Source: [Phialemoniopsis] sp. UDSM-2020
Taxonomy: Eukaryota; Ascomycota; Sordariomycetes; Thyridiales; Thyridiaceae
NCBI GenBank assembly: GCA_018873225.1
Contig: JAEILZ010000003.1
Span: 1,984,001-2,048,000, forward strand
Reading direction: 5' to 3'
DNA: 64,000 bases
The number at the start of each line of letters is the position of its first letter. The stretch's first letter is position 1. The translations under genes were made by a program, and so were the position numbers. Positions 34,770 to 46,135 of the stretch are shown piece by piece. The notes under the pieces were generated by a model, which ran no database searches, was not told the DNA's origin, and saw only the letters and a program-made list of their open reading frames with translations.

Positions 34770-36139
34770 ATGGCGGCAGACCTTTCGCGAGGGCCGGTCC
34801 TTCTCTCCGTCTCGGTGGGCACGGCGAGCTTTGCCTTTTCGACCTGCATCGTGAGGTTCTGCGTCCGGAAGAGGATCAGCAACAATGTCGGGATGGACGA
34901 CTACGCCATCGGCGTTGCCTTGGTGAGTCTTATGGATAGGGGGGCGATGCTCTCCGTGTCTCTTTACGTTTTTTTAACGCGGATGGTGTTTCAAGGTGGT
35001 GGCGTTCATTGGCACAATATTCAGCATCATCGAGGGCAGCTCTATGCGCAGTTCGGCCAGCGCCCTGGAGTTCGACTTTCTCGGACAGCCGTGGTTCATG
35101 ATGGGTGCGACGCTGGCAAAGATATCGATCTGTCTCTTCTTCATCCGCTTGGTGGGCAGTATCAAGCAGTGGCGGATCCTTCTCAGCGTCCAGATCTTCC
35201 TGATGGCGGTTGTCAACCTGGCGTTTTCGATGACAACGAACCTGCAGTGTCGGCCACTGGAGAAATTGTGGAATATCAACGTGGACGGTACATGCTGGGA
35301 TCCAAGTGTACAGCTCAACATTGGCTATTTCCAAGGAGGTAAGCTGGCTGCCACTGGGTTGCAAATGCTCAAAGGTCTGTTCTGACTGCCTGGATCCAGC
35401 GTTTTCGGTATTCTGGTGGTTCTTCCTGTCATTATTTCCAGTAATGATTGCTCGTGATCTGGAGATGCACCGGGCAATGAGGTGGCCATTCTACTTCTTG
35501 TCTAGCTTGAGCCTCGTGTAAGTCGAATATCTGGCCCTCGAACTTTGGCGTCTAGAATGCTGACCTCGACAAAGAGCTGGGATTCTTGCAACTGTCAGGA
35601 CCTACGAAATCTCAAAGACGACACAACCGCTTGTCTACACCTACGACACGTTCTGCGCGACGGTACTGGCCATCCTCGAGCAGAACTTTGGCATAGTAGC
35701 GGCCAACGTCCTCCCGATGGGACCGCTCTTCTCAAGAAAACGGCCTCAGTTCAACCGGGCCAACAGGCGCGTCAGCGGTATTAGCAATAGGTCTGGGCAC
35801 GTGGGCTGGGTGAGCTCAAACAACTCGACGACGAATCTGAAGCGATCGTCGGCGCTTGTGATTGAAGGGCCGCGGCGAGCAAGCTTCGAGACGTCAGGTT
35901 CAAACAGAAGTCATAACCACTCGTCGTCTGACTCGTGGAATGTATCGGACGGATGGCCAAGGGGCATCATCAAGACGGTCGAGGTGGAAGTCATCGAGGA
36001 GGACATTACGGATGTGGAGATGGGCCACGGAGGCCGCTCATCTAGGATCAGCGCCTTGACTGTCGAACATGACTGGGAGACAATGCTGCGAGCTGGGCCG
36101 ACACCGATACCATCGCGAGGCCCATCTCGTCAGGATTGA
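34770..36139 (+). CDS. PTH11/rhodopsin-type seven-transmembrane protein
   Basis: Member of the large fungal integral membrane family that includes the surface-sensing protein Pth11 of Magnaporthe. The CDS is join(34770..34922,34996..35338,35400..35517,35575..36139), 392 residues, with three introns (73, 61 and 57 nt) that close in frame. Seven hydrophobic segments are visible, including LLSVSVGTASFAFSTCIVRF, VVAFIGTIFSIIEG, the third ending ISICLFFIRLV, ILLSVQIFLMAVVNLAF, VFWWFFLSLFPVMIA, FYFLSSLSLVAGILA and the last near ILEQNFGIVAANVLPMG. Family hallmarks are MDDYAIGVAL before helix 2, TTNLQCRPLEKLWN, and the stretch around GTCWDPSVQLNIGYFQG. The cytosolic tail of about 130 residues is Ser/Asn-rich with an acidic patch. 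No CFEM domain is present, so it is not of the CFEM-bearing Pth11 class. The ligand is unknown. Confidence 0.82.
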
Positions 36140-36703
36140 ATGGTTTGAAGTGCTGTTTCACAGGCGTTGTTTGGTTTGGAGAGACGGGCATAGAGAAGGG
36201 AACGGCATTCCACTGGTTGGCGTCTGGATGATATACCCTGTATGATTACTTATAGAACAGATAGAATTTGTCGAAAGACAAACAAGGCCTTTTCCCGTCT
36301 CAAATTCACCCTTGCTGGTAATACGTCGAGACGAACTCGAGTTGCTACGGACTCAGTCTGGCTGGGGTGATTGCATGTGATGTCTGGAGACGTTATCGAT
36401 AAAGCTTCGTCGATAAGCTTTTTTTCCTTATCCTCAACTTCTCCCTTCTACTTCCAGTTCGACAACCAGTTTTGTTTGTCAAGACGACAAGCACTCAGTG
36501 CATAGGACAATTCGTCTGGATCTTTACTTGTCTGATTATTTGTATGACGAGATAATATGGGTTCACAGTAACCCTTGGCCCGTCCCATACCTCATCATCG
36601 CCTGCAAAGGTACATCAACCTTTGCAATCCCACTGTACAACACCACACTCATGACGACCTCTCCACCTCACCGCTAGAGAAGATTTAGCAAAAAAAGGAA
36701 ACG
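36140..36703. other. Intergenic region PTH11-like / BCD1
   Basis: 3' flank of the membrane-protein gene and promoter of BCD1. It contains the palindrome TTATCGATAA at 36393-36402 and, just after it, a second CGATAAGCTT that repeats the CGATAAAGCTT formed by the first. No gene is seen. Confidence 0.5.
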
Positions 36704-38236
36704 ATGGCCGACGCAAACCTCACGACCCTCTGCACCGTCTGCCGCGCCGAGCCCCCGCGCTACAAGTGCCCGCGCTGCGGCGCCCGCACCTGCTCCCTCG
36801 CCTGCGTCCGCCGGCACAAGGCCTGGGCCGAGTGCAGCGGCCTGCGCGACGTGACGGCCTACGTGCCCCGCGCGCGCCTGCGCACGCCCGCTGGCATCGA
36901 CCACGACTACAACTTCCTGTCCGGGATAGAGCGCGCGCGCCGCGTCGCCGAGCGCGAGGTCGTCGAGGAGAAGGGCCTCCTGCGCGAGCGGGACCTGCGC
37001 TTCGAGGGCGGCGGGCCTGGTAATCATCATAACAAGGACAGGCGGTTCCGGGAGGAGTGGCACGGGGACGAGTTGCGGTTTGTGCCGAATACGAGGGGTG
37101 GGAGGTATGGCGGACACCACCACCATGGGCCGGCGGGTGAGGAGGACGATGGTGGAGCGGATCTCTCTGTGGCGAAGCGCAAGGTGCGGATGACCTGCCG
37201 GCGCATGGGGATTGAGCTCATGAGCGTGCCCAAGGGCCTCTCGAGGCACAAGGAGAACTTTACGGCGTGGAACAAGCGCACCGGCAGGCTCAACTGGCAG
37301 ATTGAGTGGCTTGTGTATGAGGACGGGTCGGACCACAAGGCGACGAGGATTCTGCGGAAGGCGCTCGACGAGGAGCCGATATACAGGGCCTTTGCAGCCA
37401 CAATGGAGTGGCTACTCAAGACGCAGGATTTGAGGGATCCTCACGACGGTCATGACGACGAGGACGAGGCTCCGAAAAAGAAGAGGAAGCGGGCACACAA
37501 CCAGAATGATGCGTTTGCGCAGAACCCGGCGTCAAGTACCTGGTCTCAGACCGCTTTCCCCGCGCAGAATCCTATCACGGGAGCATGGGAGCAGGAGACT
37601 GGGTATGAAATCACGACCTGGGCGCGGGACGCCAAATTCGAGGAGAAGAAAGCAAACCAGTACTTTATGCTCAAGCCCAAGACGAGCCCCAAGGAGCTCA
37701 TACCTATCGCGCCCACCGAATCCCTCTCTACTATCCTACCAGGCCGCGCCGTCCTCGAGTTTCCCACCATGTTCGTTCTGTTACCAGGCGCAGAGCTGCC
37801 TGCAGGACATGTCTTGGGGTCTACAGAGCGAAAAGAAATTCAGCCCATCGAAGAGCAGGACCTCGACGATCCGAACAGTCGGAGCGGATCTAAGAGGGAG
37901 TTCCCAGGCCACCGTGGTGGACGCGGCGGAACTAGAGGAAGAGGTCGCGGCCGAGGCGGCAGATACGAGGCGGACGGCCGGCAGTTCAACGTCGTCAAAA
38001 GGAGAAAGATTGTCGACCAGGATGGCGAGGTTCATAGCGACAGGAAGGTGCCAGGCGACGACGAGGACGATACGACGAGCAGCGAGGATATCAGCTCCGA
38101 GGATGATGAGGATAGCCCTGACAGCGAAGACGGCAATGATGTAGAGATGGATGGGCTTGGCCAGGTTCCAGAGCAAGAACCGGCGGGCAAACCAGGCCTT
38201 GTTGCGTACGGCTCTTCGTCCGAGGACGAAGACTGA
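36704..38236 (+). CDS. BCD1: Box C/D snoRNP assembly factor BCD1 (zf-HIT)
   Basis: Nuclear factor needed for stability of box C/D snoRNAs (ZNHIT6 in animals). Single exon, 510 residues. The HIT-type zinc finger is at the N-terminus, with ligands Cys10, Cys13, Cys22, Cys25, Cys30, Cys34, His38 and Cys44, followed by the family sequence CSGLRDVTAYVPR. The conserved core has RMGIELMSVPKGLSRHKENF, WNKRTGRLNWQIEW and a later VLEFPTMFVLLPGAEL. The tail carries an RGG-type segment (about residues 403-425, with RGRGRGRGGRYE) and an acidic Asp/Glu/Ser run ending YGSSSEDED. Fungal BCD1 is usually nearer 370-450 residues; the extra length is in the Gly/His-rich insert (about 105-160) and the acidic tail. 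Start at 36704 is the first ATG of the open frame. Confidence 0.9.
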   Translation: MADANLTTLCTVCRAEPPRYKCPRCGARTCSLACVRRHKAWAECSGLRDVTAYVPRARLRTPAGIDHDYNFLSGIERARRVAEREVVEEKGLLRERDLRFEGGGPGNHHNKDRRFREEWHGDELRFVPNTRGGRYGGHHHHGPAGEEDDGGADLSVAKRKVRMTCRRMGIELMSVPKGLSRHKENFTAWNKRTGRLNWQIEWLVYEDGSDHKATRILRKALDEEPIYRAFAATMEWLLKTQDLRDPHDGHDDEDEAPKKKRKRAHNQNDAFAQNPASSTWSQTAFPAQNPITGAWEQETGYEITTWARDAKFEEKKANQYFMLKPKTSPKELIPIAPTESLSTILPGRAVLEFPTMFVLLPGAELPAGHVLGSTERKEIQPIEEQDLDDPNSRSGSKREFPGHRGGRGGTRGRGRGRGGRYEADGRQFNVVKRRKIVDQDGEVHSDRKVPGDDEDDTTSSEDISSEDDEDSPDSEDGNDVEMDGLGQVPEQEPAGKPGLVAYGSSSEDED

Positions 38237-38855
38237 ACGACATTGTACATTAGCAATGATACCCCTTGATGAGGCATGGAGCTAGCTTGTTTGATGAGTA
38301 CTTATTTTAACCTCTGACAAATATAATAAGTAATCACAGTATAACAACCAATGCTTCGCATGATGTTATGGGGGAGCATACAAGGTGCCCCGACAATGAG
38401 GCTCGTTTTTATTGGTATAATGGTATTTTCGTTTGACCCGGATCACCAACTGACCTCAAAAGGGTAAATGCTATGGCCACTCGTGCACTTCATGATGCCC
38501 AATCGAAATCCCAATTTTCGCCAGAACCAACTCCGTCATCCATAAATCCCAAATCGCTCAGCCTCGCATAATCATGATCAAGAGACACCTCCTGCAACTA
38601 AGCCAGTGTTGCATCCTGTTAACCTCCCAGACTTCGCAGGCCACCGTAGCCTGAACGTAATGTACATCGGTATATGGGGACGTAGATCGTCGTGAGCCCA
38701 GAGAAGAAAATTCAGATATGATATGTCAGGGCTCTTGTGATCAACAGTCCCCGATTATAGGCGGCTGAAAGGTGTAGACTTTCAAATCCAGCTGAGGATA
38801 CTCCAGCCTCTTGCCTGTCAAGGTGTGAACCAGGATGGACATGAATATAGTCGCA
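38237..38855. other. Convergent intergenic region BCD1 / SCD6
   Basis: 3' flanks of converging genes, AT-rich near 38300-38420. No gene is seen. Confidence 0.5.
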
Positions 38856-40818
38856 TCACTGGGTGTTTGGCTGGGCGTCGTTCCGACGATAGTTGCCACG
38901 CCCGCCTCTGCCATAGCCGCCCCGGCCGCGCATCCCTCCACGACCTCGGCCCCTGCCCCGGTAGTTCCGGTAGCCACCGTCGACGCTGCCTTGTCCAAAG
39001 GTTTCCATGTTCTTCTTCTGCTCCTCACCGCGCCATTCTCGGCCGCCAGGCTTCTGGCCATTATTGTCGGCACGGTCCTTCGCCTCGCTGGAAATGTTGT
39101 CAAAGAAGGAGCTCTTCTTGTTGTAAGCAGAGGCGCCGCCATCAGAAGTTGCCTCTTGCGCCTCAGTAGGGGGTGCATCAGAGGTCTCGCCAAGGGGCGA
39201 TCCTGCCGCTTCCTTGCCTATATCATCCTTGTTAAACTTTGCATTGGAGGAAGCAAAGTCGAAGTCCGAGTCGGGGATCTCGATCTTGCCTTGCTGGCGA
39301 CCACCCCGACCGCGGCCTCCACGGGAGGGGCCTGTGTGGGTAGCGTTGACCCTCATCTCGTTGACCTTTTTGGTCAAGTTGTCCATGGCATTGCCATTGG
39401 TGGGCTGAGCGAGCTGCGCGCTGGGGCCTGCCCCTTCGAGCTTAGCCATCGCAACAGCCACAGCAGCTCTAGCAGCCTGGGTAGCATCCCTCAAGGCGGC
39501 AGCATTGGCAGGGTCGTTGACCTGCTGGGCAATAGTTGTGGCTGTCTGTTGAACGGCCCTGGTAGTCAGTGCCGCGGGCAGTGGAACAGCAGGTGTGATC
39601 CTCGTGCCCCTTGGGCCTGTCGGCACAGGCTTGGCAGAGTCGGCACCAGTCAGCGAGGCTGCCGTAGCCTGGACCTCTTCAGCTGACGGCTTCGAATCGA
39701 CGGGAGGAGCCGGTGCTGCCTGGGCCGGCTTCGGTCCGGTTTGCCTCGTCTCAGAATGCAACTCAGCCGGCTTAGCCTGGGGTACGTTCTTTGACCGGTC
39801 AGGACCGCCACCGATCGGCGCGGGCTTGCCGTCGGAGGTTTGCTGCTGAGGTCCTTGGCGATTGCCTTGAGGCGGCATACCCTGAGGTCCGGGTGGACCA
39901 GGGGCGTAGTAATTGTTCCAGGGGCCAGGTCCCGGTGGTGGCATGCCCTGTCCCGGCGGGAACCAGCCTGGAGGAGGAGGATATTGCATACCACCGAAGC
40001 CAGGACCAGGCGGGCCGGGAGGACCGGGAGGACCACCACCACGGCCCCATCCAGGCGGAGGAGGGTACATGTTCTGGCCGAACCCAGGACCCGGGGGACC
40101 TTGTGGGAATCCAGGTCCTTGTTGGTTGGCGGGCCGAGAGCGAGCCTGGTAGAGCAGACGTGTTAGCTAGCTCATGTCTGACCAAGGAAACTGAAAATGT
40201 CTGGCAGAACGGTGTTTAATATGCTCGATCAGAAGGAAGGCAACGGAAATATCAACATGAGATTGTTTGCGCAATTCAGTGGTAATACTGTTGTTTAACA
40301 TCCGAAATAGTTCATCATAGAAGAGCGATAGGAAAGGCAGCATTCAAAGCGGTGACCGCGAAGAGAGGACTTACACCAACAATAGCCGGGTCATCGGGGA
40401 CGGCAGGAGGCTTGTTCTCCTTCTGAGGACCGGGAGCCTCTTCGATACGGAGATCCTTAACGTCGCTACCACGGAATACAATATACTCGTAGATCTGCTC
40501 AGCCGGGGCTATCTCCTCCTCGGGCTTGCCTTTGCGGCCCTCGGTGCCAAATGACATGACATTTTCGAGAGAGACTGTGGAGTCCTCCGAGTTGATCTCG
40601 TGGAGCGTGCCGACATATCTTTAGGTGGCAATTGACCATCAGCGCTGGTCACAATTGGATCAGTATTCAGGGCCAGCATACCGGATGTCGCTCTTTGATA
40701 TGAGGGAAATGCGGGATCTGTCGAGAACCTCGAGTGTCAGTAAACTGAGCGAAAGACAGAGCACTGAGGCAGTGCCACAAGGAGCCACGACATGGGCTTA
40801 CCCGAGAAATTCAGACAT
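38856..40818 (-). CDS. SCD6: SCD6/LSM14-type RNA-binding protein (translation repressor, P-body)
   Basis: Scd6/Lsm14 proteins bind eIF4G and the Dhh1/Dcp2 machinery, repress translation and promote decapping in P-bodies. The CDS is complement(join(38856..40145,40375..40618,40682..40717,40802..40818)), 528 residues. The first two coding exons are only 17 and 36 nt, and all junctions keep frame. The LSm domain covers about residues 1-85 (FLGSRISLISKSDIRYVGTL, YIVFRGSDVKDLRI). A long Pro/Gly-rich segment follows with GPPGPPGPG-type runs and repeated YPPPPGW. Then come the FDF box (DSDFDFASSNAKFNKDD), the FFD box (KKSSFFDNISSEAK), the TFG box (NMETFGQGSVDGGYRNYRG) and a C-terminal RGG stretch (GRGRGRGGMRGRGGYGRGG). 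The domain order is exactly that of the family. It is divergent from RQC1. Confidence 0.92.
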
Positions 40819-41619
40819 GGCGAATGACTTGTTGTTGCTCTAGGCAACGTGACAAGTCCTGATTGTGTTGCCCGTGGGAAAAGAGGGCAGAACAGAAAGG
40901 GGAAAGCAGATAGGGAAGGGGAGAGAGTATCTCGAGAAAAGAAAAAGTAGCTGAAAGATGGTGAAGGTGGTGATGGCAGGGCAAGAAATGCGAAAGGCTG
41001 GATTGGAAAGTGGGGAGCTTTGGCCTTTTCGGCGCCGGAAAAAAGTTGCTTCAAAGCTAAGCTCGATCCACCACCACTGGAGACTGAACTGACAGGGTTG
41101 AGCTTCGATAAATGAAGTTCTCAAATTAAACAGTGAATCATGATATGCTATAATAAGACTATTCGTATTCTCAAATACTACTTTGCATGAGCCACGAGAA
41201 TGTGATGGTAGATGGAGGGGTCCAGAGGTTTGCGCCAACAAGAGAAGCTCGAGGCAGTCAGGCCTGGCACTGTGCAAAGCATGTGATCGCACACGTTGCG
41301 AGGGCGAGTGCTGCTGTCATACCGAGATTTTAGCCCATGCCGTCAGTGACTGCCCCGCTAAAGCCTGTAAGAAGGAGCTGTACCCAAAAGGCAGTTTGCC
41401 AGCAACCTCCGAACCGCATATAAAAAGAAGTTTTCCCCGTCTCAGCATAATCTTGGCCACTCTTCTTGTCCTTTGAAAGTAGCCGAGAGTCGCTGTTGTG
41501 TTCGCCCTGAACAATAAAGCAGCTTCGGTACTTCGACTCGCTCTCTTTGACCCTAACTCGAGCTTCTTAGTCTTCGACATCACATCATCGAAGGAAGACA
41601 AGCTGTGAGCGGCACCAGA
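40819..41619. promoter_or_regulatory. Divergent promoter SCD6 / RQC1
   Basis: 800 bp between two start codons facing away from each other. A TATAAAAA sequence at 41419-41426 lies about 200 nt before the RQC1 start. No gene is seen. Confidence 0.5.
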
Positions 41620-43792
41620 ATGTCGAGCAGACAGCTTAGGAAACTACGCAAGAAAGAGGACTTACCGGGCCTCAGCGACGATACGCAAGATGTCGAAGAA
41701 GAGTCTGAAGATGAGCCCGTTAGCCGGCCTGCGCGCCCCAATCCTTTCTCTGGCTTTGCTGCTCTAGCCGAAGACGACAACGACGACGAGGAGGAGGAAG
41801 ACGATACAGCTGAAGACCCCGAGAAGCACACCGAAACTACCGCTTCAAGTGCACCGGCGTCTCTTCCGGAATCAGCCCCCACCACGGGAAAATCCAAGAA
41901 AAGCAAGAAGAAGAAGAAGGGCAAAAAGAAGGGAGGAAACAGTGATGCGCAAGCCACGGCATCTAACAAGGCTGGTGGTAACTTGTCAGCCGAGGATGAC
42001 ATCGACCGTGCCCTGGCAGAATTGAACATCGAGCAGTCTAACCGAACCACCTCTGAGAAGACGGAAGATCAATATTCTCACGAGTTGGCGAAGCTACTTA
42101 GCATTGCTACGAATCATCTCAAGGTTATTAACGAGATGCGGAGTTTGTTTGGGCGAGAGACCATACAAGCAGCTGCGGCTGAAGATGATTCCGAGCAGAA
42201 TGCGACCCAGCGACGTGCTCGGCATTTGCCGCAACAAGTCGACCTGGAGACCTATCTGAAAGGCTACCCAGGCAAGAACATCTCGGAAGTCTTGATCCGC
42301 AGGAATCCCTTTGTACAGGGCAAGGAGACGTGGCCACGCGCTGCCGCTGGAGGGCTCACCATGAAGCAAATCACCACCAATCCCAATGCAAACTACGTCG
42401 AGTACTCATTTGAGCACGACAAGGGCTATGTCGAGCTGGAAGGGAGCTTCTTTGCGTATGTTCAGATGTACGACCCCATGCGCATAGTACACTTTTTGCA
42501 CCAGAACCGTAAGTGCTGCTCCCTCTGCATTCAGCCCGCGGCCCCCGTTGACAAAGCCATTAGCATATCACGTCTCCTCCTTGGTGCAAGTCAGCAAAAT
42601 CGCCAAGCAAGATCAGAACTCGGCCCTTTCCGCGGATCTCTGTGAGCGTGCATTGTTCACGTTTGGCAGAGTCACCATTTCATCCTTTAGAAAGCACATC
42701 GAGCAGGGGCGAGCCCGAATGGACTTTAGACGTCCGGAGAACCGCCAGTTCTGGCTTGCGGGCTATCATTACATCAAGAGCCTTGTGATGAAAGGCACAT
42801 ATCGGACAGCACTAGAATGGTCAAAACTGTTCTTGGGTATCGATCCGTCGGACAATTATTCCATGATTAACTACGTTCACGTTATGGCCATCCGGGCTTA
42901 CGAGGCGGACTGGCTGCTTCGTCTCTTCGACAGCGACTTGTTCAACGAGGCATCATGGACACCCAGTCCCATGCATGATTATGTGCGACAATCCTCGGCA
43001 CTAGCAAGACTTCAGCTGAAAGACGTCTCGGGGGCGAAGGCAGATATTGTGCGGGGCATCGAGCGTGTTCCCTGGCTCTATGCCTCTCTCTTCAGCGCCC
43101 TGAACATAGATACACCAAAGTCCATCTGGGGCATCCAGCCCCGCGATACAAAGGAGGAGCTCTACACCAATCTGTACATCCACATGGCTAAGAGCCTTTG
43201 GGATAATCCCCAAGCTACTTCGGTACTCGTCGAAGCTGCGAATATGGCTCAAAAGCCCGACGTGGCCAAGATCCCCAGAGCAGGTGACGTTACTCTGGGC
43301 ATTGCCCGTTTCGTATACCTTGACAACACGCCGGCGTTGATGACACTTTTGCCGCGAGAAATGCTTCATGCGGACCCAAACTTCGACTTCGACCCTCTAC
43401 CACCCCCCAGGGCGGACAATGTCTTCTCCAATAGTATGCAAGAGCTCCCTTGGATGTCTACCTCTCAGTCGAGGGCGCAGCCTGACCCAGCCTTGCTCGC
43501 ACAAATGATGCCTGGTTTCAACCCGGCTCTGTTAGAGGAGGATATGGATGATACCGAACCCGGCGTGGTGGACGAGACCGGAGCCGCAAACGGACCTGAT
43601 GCCCAGCAAGGAGTCATCAACCGGTTTCTGAATTACTTATGGCCTGGCAGGCCTCCAACTGGAGAAGGAGCTGCAGCCGGAGCTGAGCCAGGGCAGGCAG
43701 AGTACGAAGCCTGGGGAGACAGCGACACTTCGGACGAAGATGGGACGCCGCGCCGGAACGGACCGCAAGGTACCGGTGGTAGAGAACAATGA
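41620..43792 (+). CDS. RQC1: Ribosome quality control complex subunit 1 (TCF25 family)
   Basis: Rqc1/TCF25 works with the ubiquitin ligase Ltn1 and Rqc2 on stalled 60S subunits, helping ubiquitin-marked nascent chains reach Cdc48. The CDS is join(41620..42508,42564..43792), 705 residues, with one 55-nt intron (GTAAGT...TAG). The N-terminus MSSRQLRKLRKKEDLPGL precedes an acidic run (about 45-65) and a Lys-rich tract KKSKKKKKGKKKGG, as in family members. The Tcf25 domain starts around SIATNHLKVINEMRSLFG and includes HLPQQVDLETYLKGYPGK, ERALFTFGRVTISSFRKHIE and NRQFWLAGYHYIKSLVMKG, then GIDPSDNYSMINYVHVMAIR. The C-terminus is acidic and disordered. ATG 41620 is the first in frame. The neighbour SCD6 is divergent. 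Confidence 0.92.
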
Positions 43793-44700
43793 TCTGCATG
43801 GACTAGCGCGATCACGAATTGCATATGCAGGTGCAAGATGACCGGCAGCAGTTCGTCTATCCCTCTTGGCGGATGGCGAATAAGACGCCTTCTCAATAGC
43901 GTCTTTGGAGTCTCCCAATGCACGAGTAGAGATACCTGCCGAGGCAGAATAGTTACATGTACCATTACCGTATCCCAGCCTTCCGTGATACATGTTCAAT
44001 GTGCAACCACAGCCCTCGATTCCTTACAGACAATGTTCAGCTCTAGTGACCACTGAAACACATGCTTGTGGGACGTTGCCACGATGGCTGGCCCGGCCTA
44101 GTGATCTGTCCCACCGCAAAAGAAGTACCTGGCGTTGTCTGGCCCCAAGTGAAGTACGCCAGTGTGGACAACTTACCCTGAGTAAGACTCCTGTGTGTGT
44201 GTCAAAGGCTTGCAATGTTTCAGTCCAGTCGGAGCGCAGCGTGTTGAGCAAGTTTCACGTCTCGTTTAGTGGGTGACAGCGGCTGGTCGCCCGGGGGTTG
44301 TGATGGGGTTCCAAAGTGGACGTTCAGGGCTGAGATGTGACGGTGGGACCCCCCGTCGGACAGCGTCCTCCGCTACTGATTATGGGTCTTTCGGAGCGTC
44401 GAGGACCCCTGTGCTGCCCCTCGAAATAGCTGCCTCATCATCAAAGGACAGCTCTGACTGACGTGCTCTCAACATTAATAATCGTCACCAGGAACCAGAT
44501 CCCGCCTCCCATCCACCCGCTCCTCGAATCTACATAAGACTCTGCGCGTCTGCCCCCCTCCCCGTGTCTTTTGCGTACATACATATCTCCTTCTTCGACA
44601 TTTACCAAATAAACGTACCGTACAAACCGCATACTCGCCTTCACCGTTGCATCTCCAACCCCGCCTTCGTTCCCCACGATATTCCACACCAACAGACAAA
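43793..44700. other. Intergenic region RQC1 / ATX1
   Basis: 3' flank of RQC1 and promoter plus leader of ATX1. The last 150 bp are pyrimidine-rich, as is typical near fungal transcription starts. No gene is seen. Confidence 0.5.
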
Positions 44701-45109
44701 ATGGCCGACGTCGCTGAGCACACCTACAAGTTCAACGTCAGCATGAGCTGCGGCGGCTGCTCCGGCGCTGTTGACCGTGTCCTCAAGAAGCTTGACGGTA
44801 TGCTCTTTCCCCTCCCTCCTGGAGCGCAAGCGAATATTTCCCGCCGTTCACCCATCGGCGGGCAATACGCGCGCCCCCCTGGGAAGCCTACTTGCTATGG
44901 CTTTGTACTTGGATGTGCTGACCGTGTACTCGCTCACAGGCGTCAAGAGCTACGAGGTTTCTCTCGAGAACCAGTCCGCCACCGTCGTCACCGAGCCCTC
45001 CCTGCCCTACGAGAAGGTCCTCAAGACCATCTCCAAGACGGGCAAGAAGGTCAACTCTGGCTCCGCCGACGGCGTCGAGAAGAGCGTCGAGGTCCCGGCC
45101 GAGGCATGA
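44701..45109 (+). CDS. ATX1: Copper metallochaperone ATX1
   Basis: Atx1 carries Cu(I) from the plasma-membrane importer to the Golgi P-type ATPase Ccc2, which loads secreted copper enzymes. The CDS is join(44701..44797,44940..45109), 88 residues, with one 142-nt intron. The single heavy-metal-associated domain begins TYKFNVSMSCGGCSGAVDRV, with the metal motif MSCGGC (Met15, Cys17, Cys20). It continues LKKLDGVKSYEVSLENQSAT and VLKTISKTGKKV, the conserved loop that carries lysine instead of the third cysteine. A short acidic tail, VEKSVEVPAEA, follows. Length is typical. The next gene encodes a copper enzyme (AA9), which may be coincidence. Confidence 0.95.
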
Positions 45110-46135
45110 GCGCAACGATGCGTACCATTCAAAATGATTATAGAGGCTGCTGAGTGATCAGCGCCCGCGCAAGAGGCAGAGTGCCCCGGGATGACCTGGT
45201 GGAGGGGCTTGTGGTGTTTGGACAGAAGATATCCCCCGGAGAGCGGCTTCCATGACTTGATACGGCTTAGGCGTCACTGGACAGAATACAAATTGATTTC
45301 ATTGTTTTTGGATACACTATGGACCGACCGCTATTTGTCGCTAGCACGGACCGCTGTCCAGATGACCAGTGCGGTCACTCTGGAGGCCAGGTGCAACAAG
45401 AGGCTAATCAAGCGTGCAGTATTCCTCGAGATTCTTCCTCAGTCTTTCCAGCTTCCGGACGCCAGCTATGAGCAAGTTTTGACGAGCCTTTGCAGCGGAT
45501 TGAGCATGTTTATAAATTCAGCTGGGCCTCCGCTCATATATGACATGCCGAAATCCGGAGAGATGGTAGCCAATTTGATACGACACGCCAGCTTTGGGAC
45601 GTCATTAACCTATGCCCACGTCCAGGGTGCTTACCGGCGTCCTTGCCCCGCGAGCAAGTTATCAGCTGGACACCATATTGCCGCCGGCTGAATGCCAGCA
45701 GTATCTGGTGTTTATCCAATAGTTGACCAGCCAAAGAGATGCCTCTCATTTCCTCCCCACAGCAACCCCATGGGCGGAATTGGCCTATGAAAACCGGGTT
45801 TTGAGAGTGGCCCTCGCTGGAAAAGGCAAGTGAGATATTGCTACAATCAAGTGATTGCGCTGGCCGGCAACTGGATCACGCCTTGACTGATAGTGCCGCC
45901 GTTTGCTGCAGAGAACGTGAGCGTCATCCCACTACCGAAAGCCATACAGGTCAATACCTCACAAGGACGTCTTATTTACCCTTACCACCTCTGTAGAGGA
46001 GGGTGCGAGGACGCTTGGTTGAAGCTTGATTACTTATGAGCACTACTATCTGCTATTCTGTCCTTTCAAAGCGCAGAAACGCAGTCTCGGAAGTCAAATA
46101 CATATCCATAGCCCCTAGAGCTCTTAATTGCGAGA
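45110..46135. other. Intergenic region ATX1 / AA9 LPMO
   Basis: About 1 kb, including ATX1 3' flank and the LPMO promoter. No gene is seen. Confidence 0.5.

Noticed and set aside
36585..36600. PAC-like CTCATCATCG upstream of BCD1
   Set aside because: It matches the ribosome-biogenesis PAC element only loosely; a match this weak is expected by chance.
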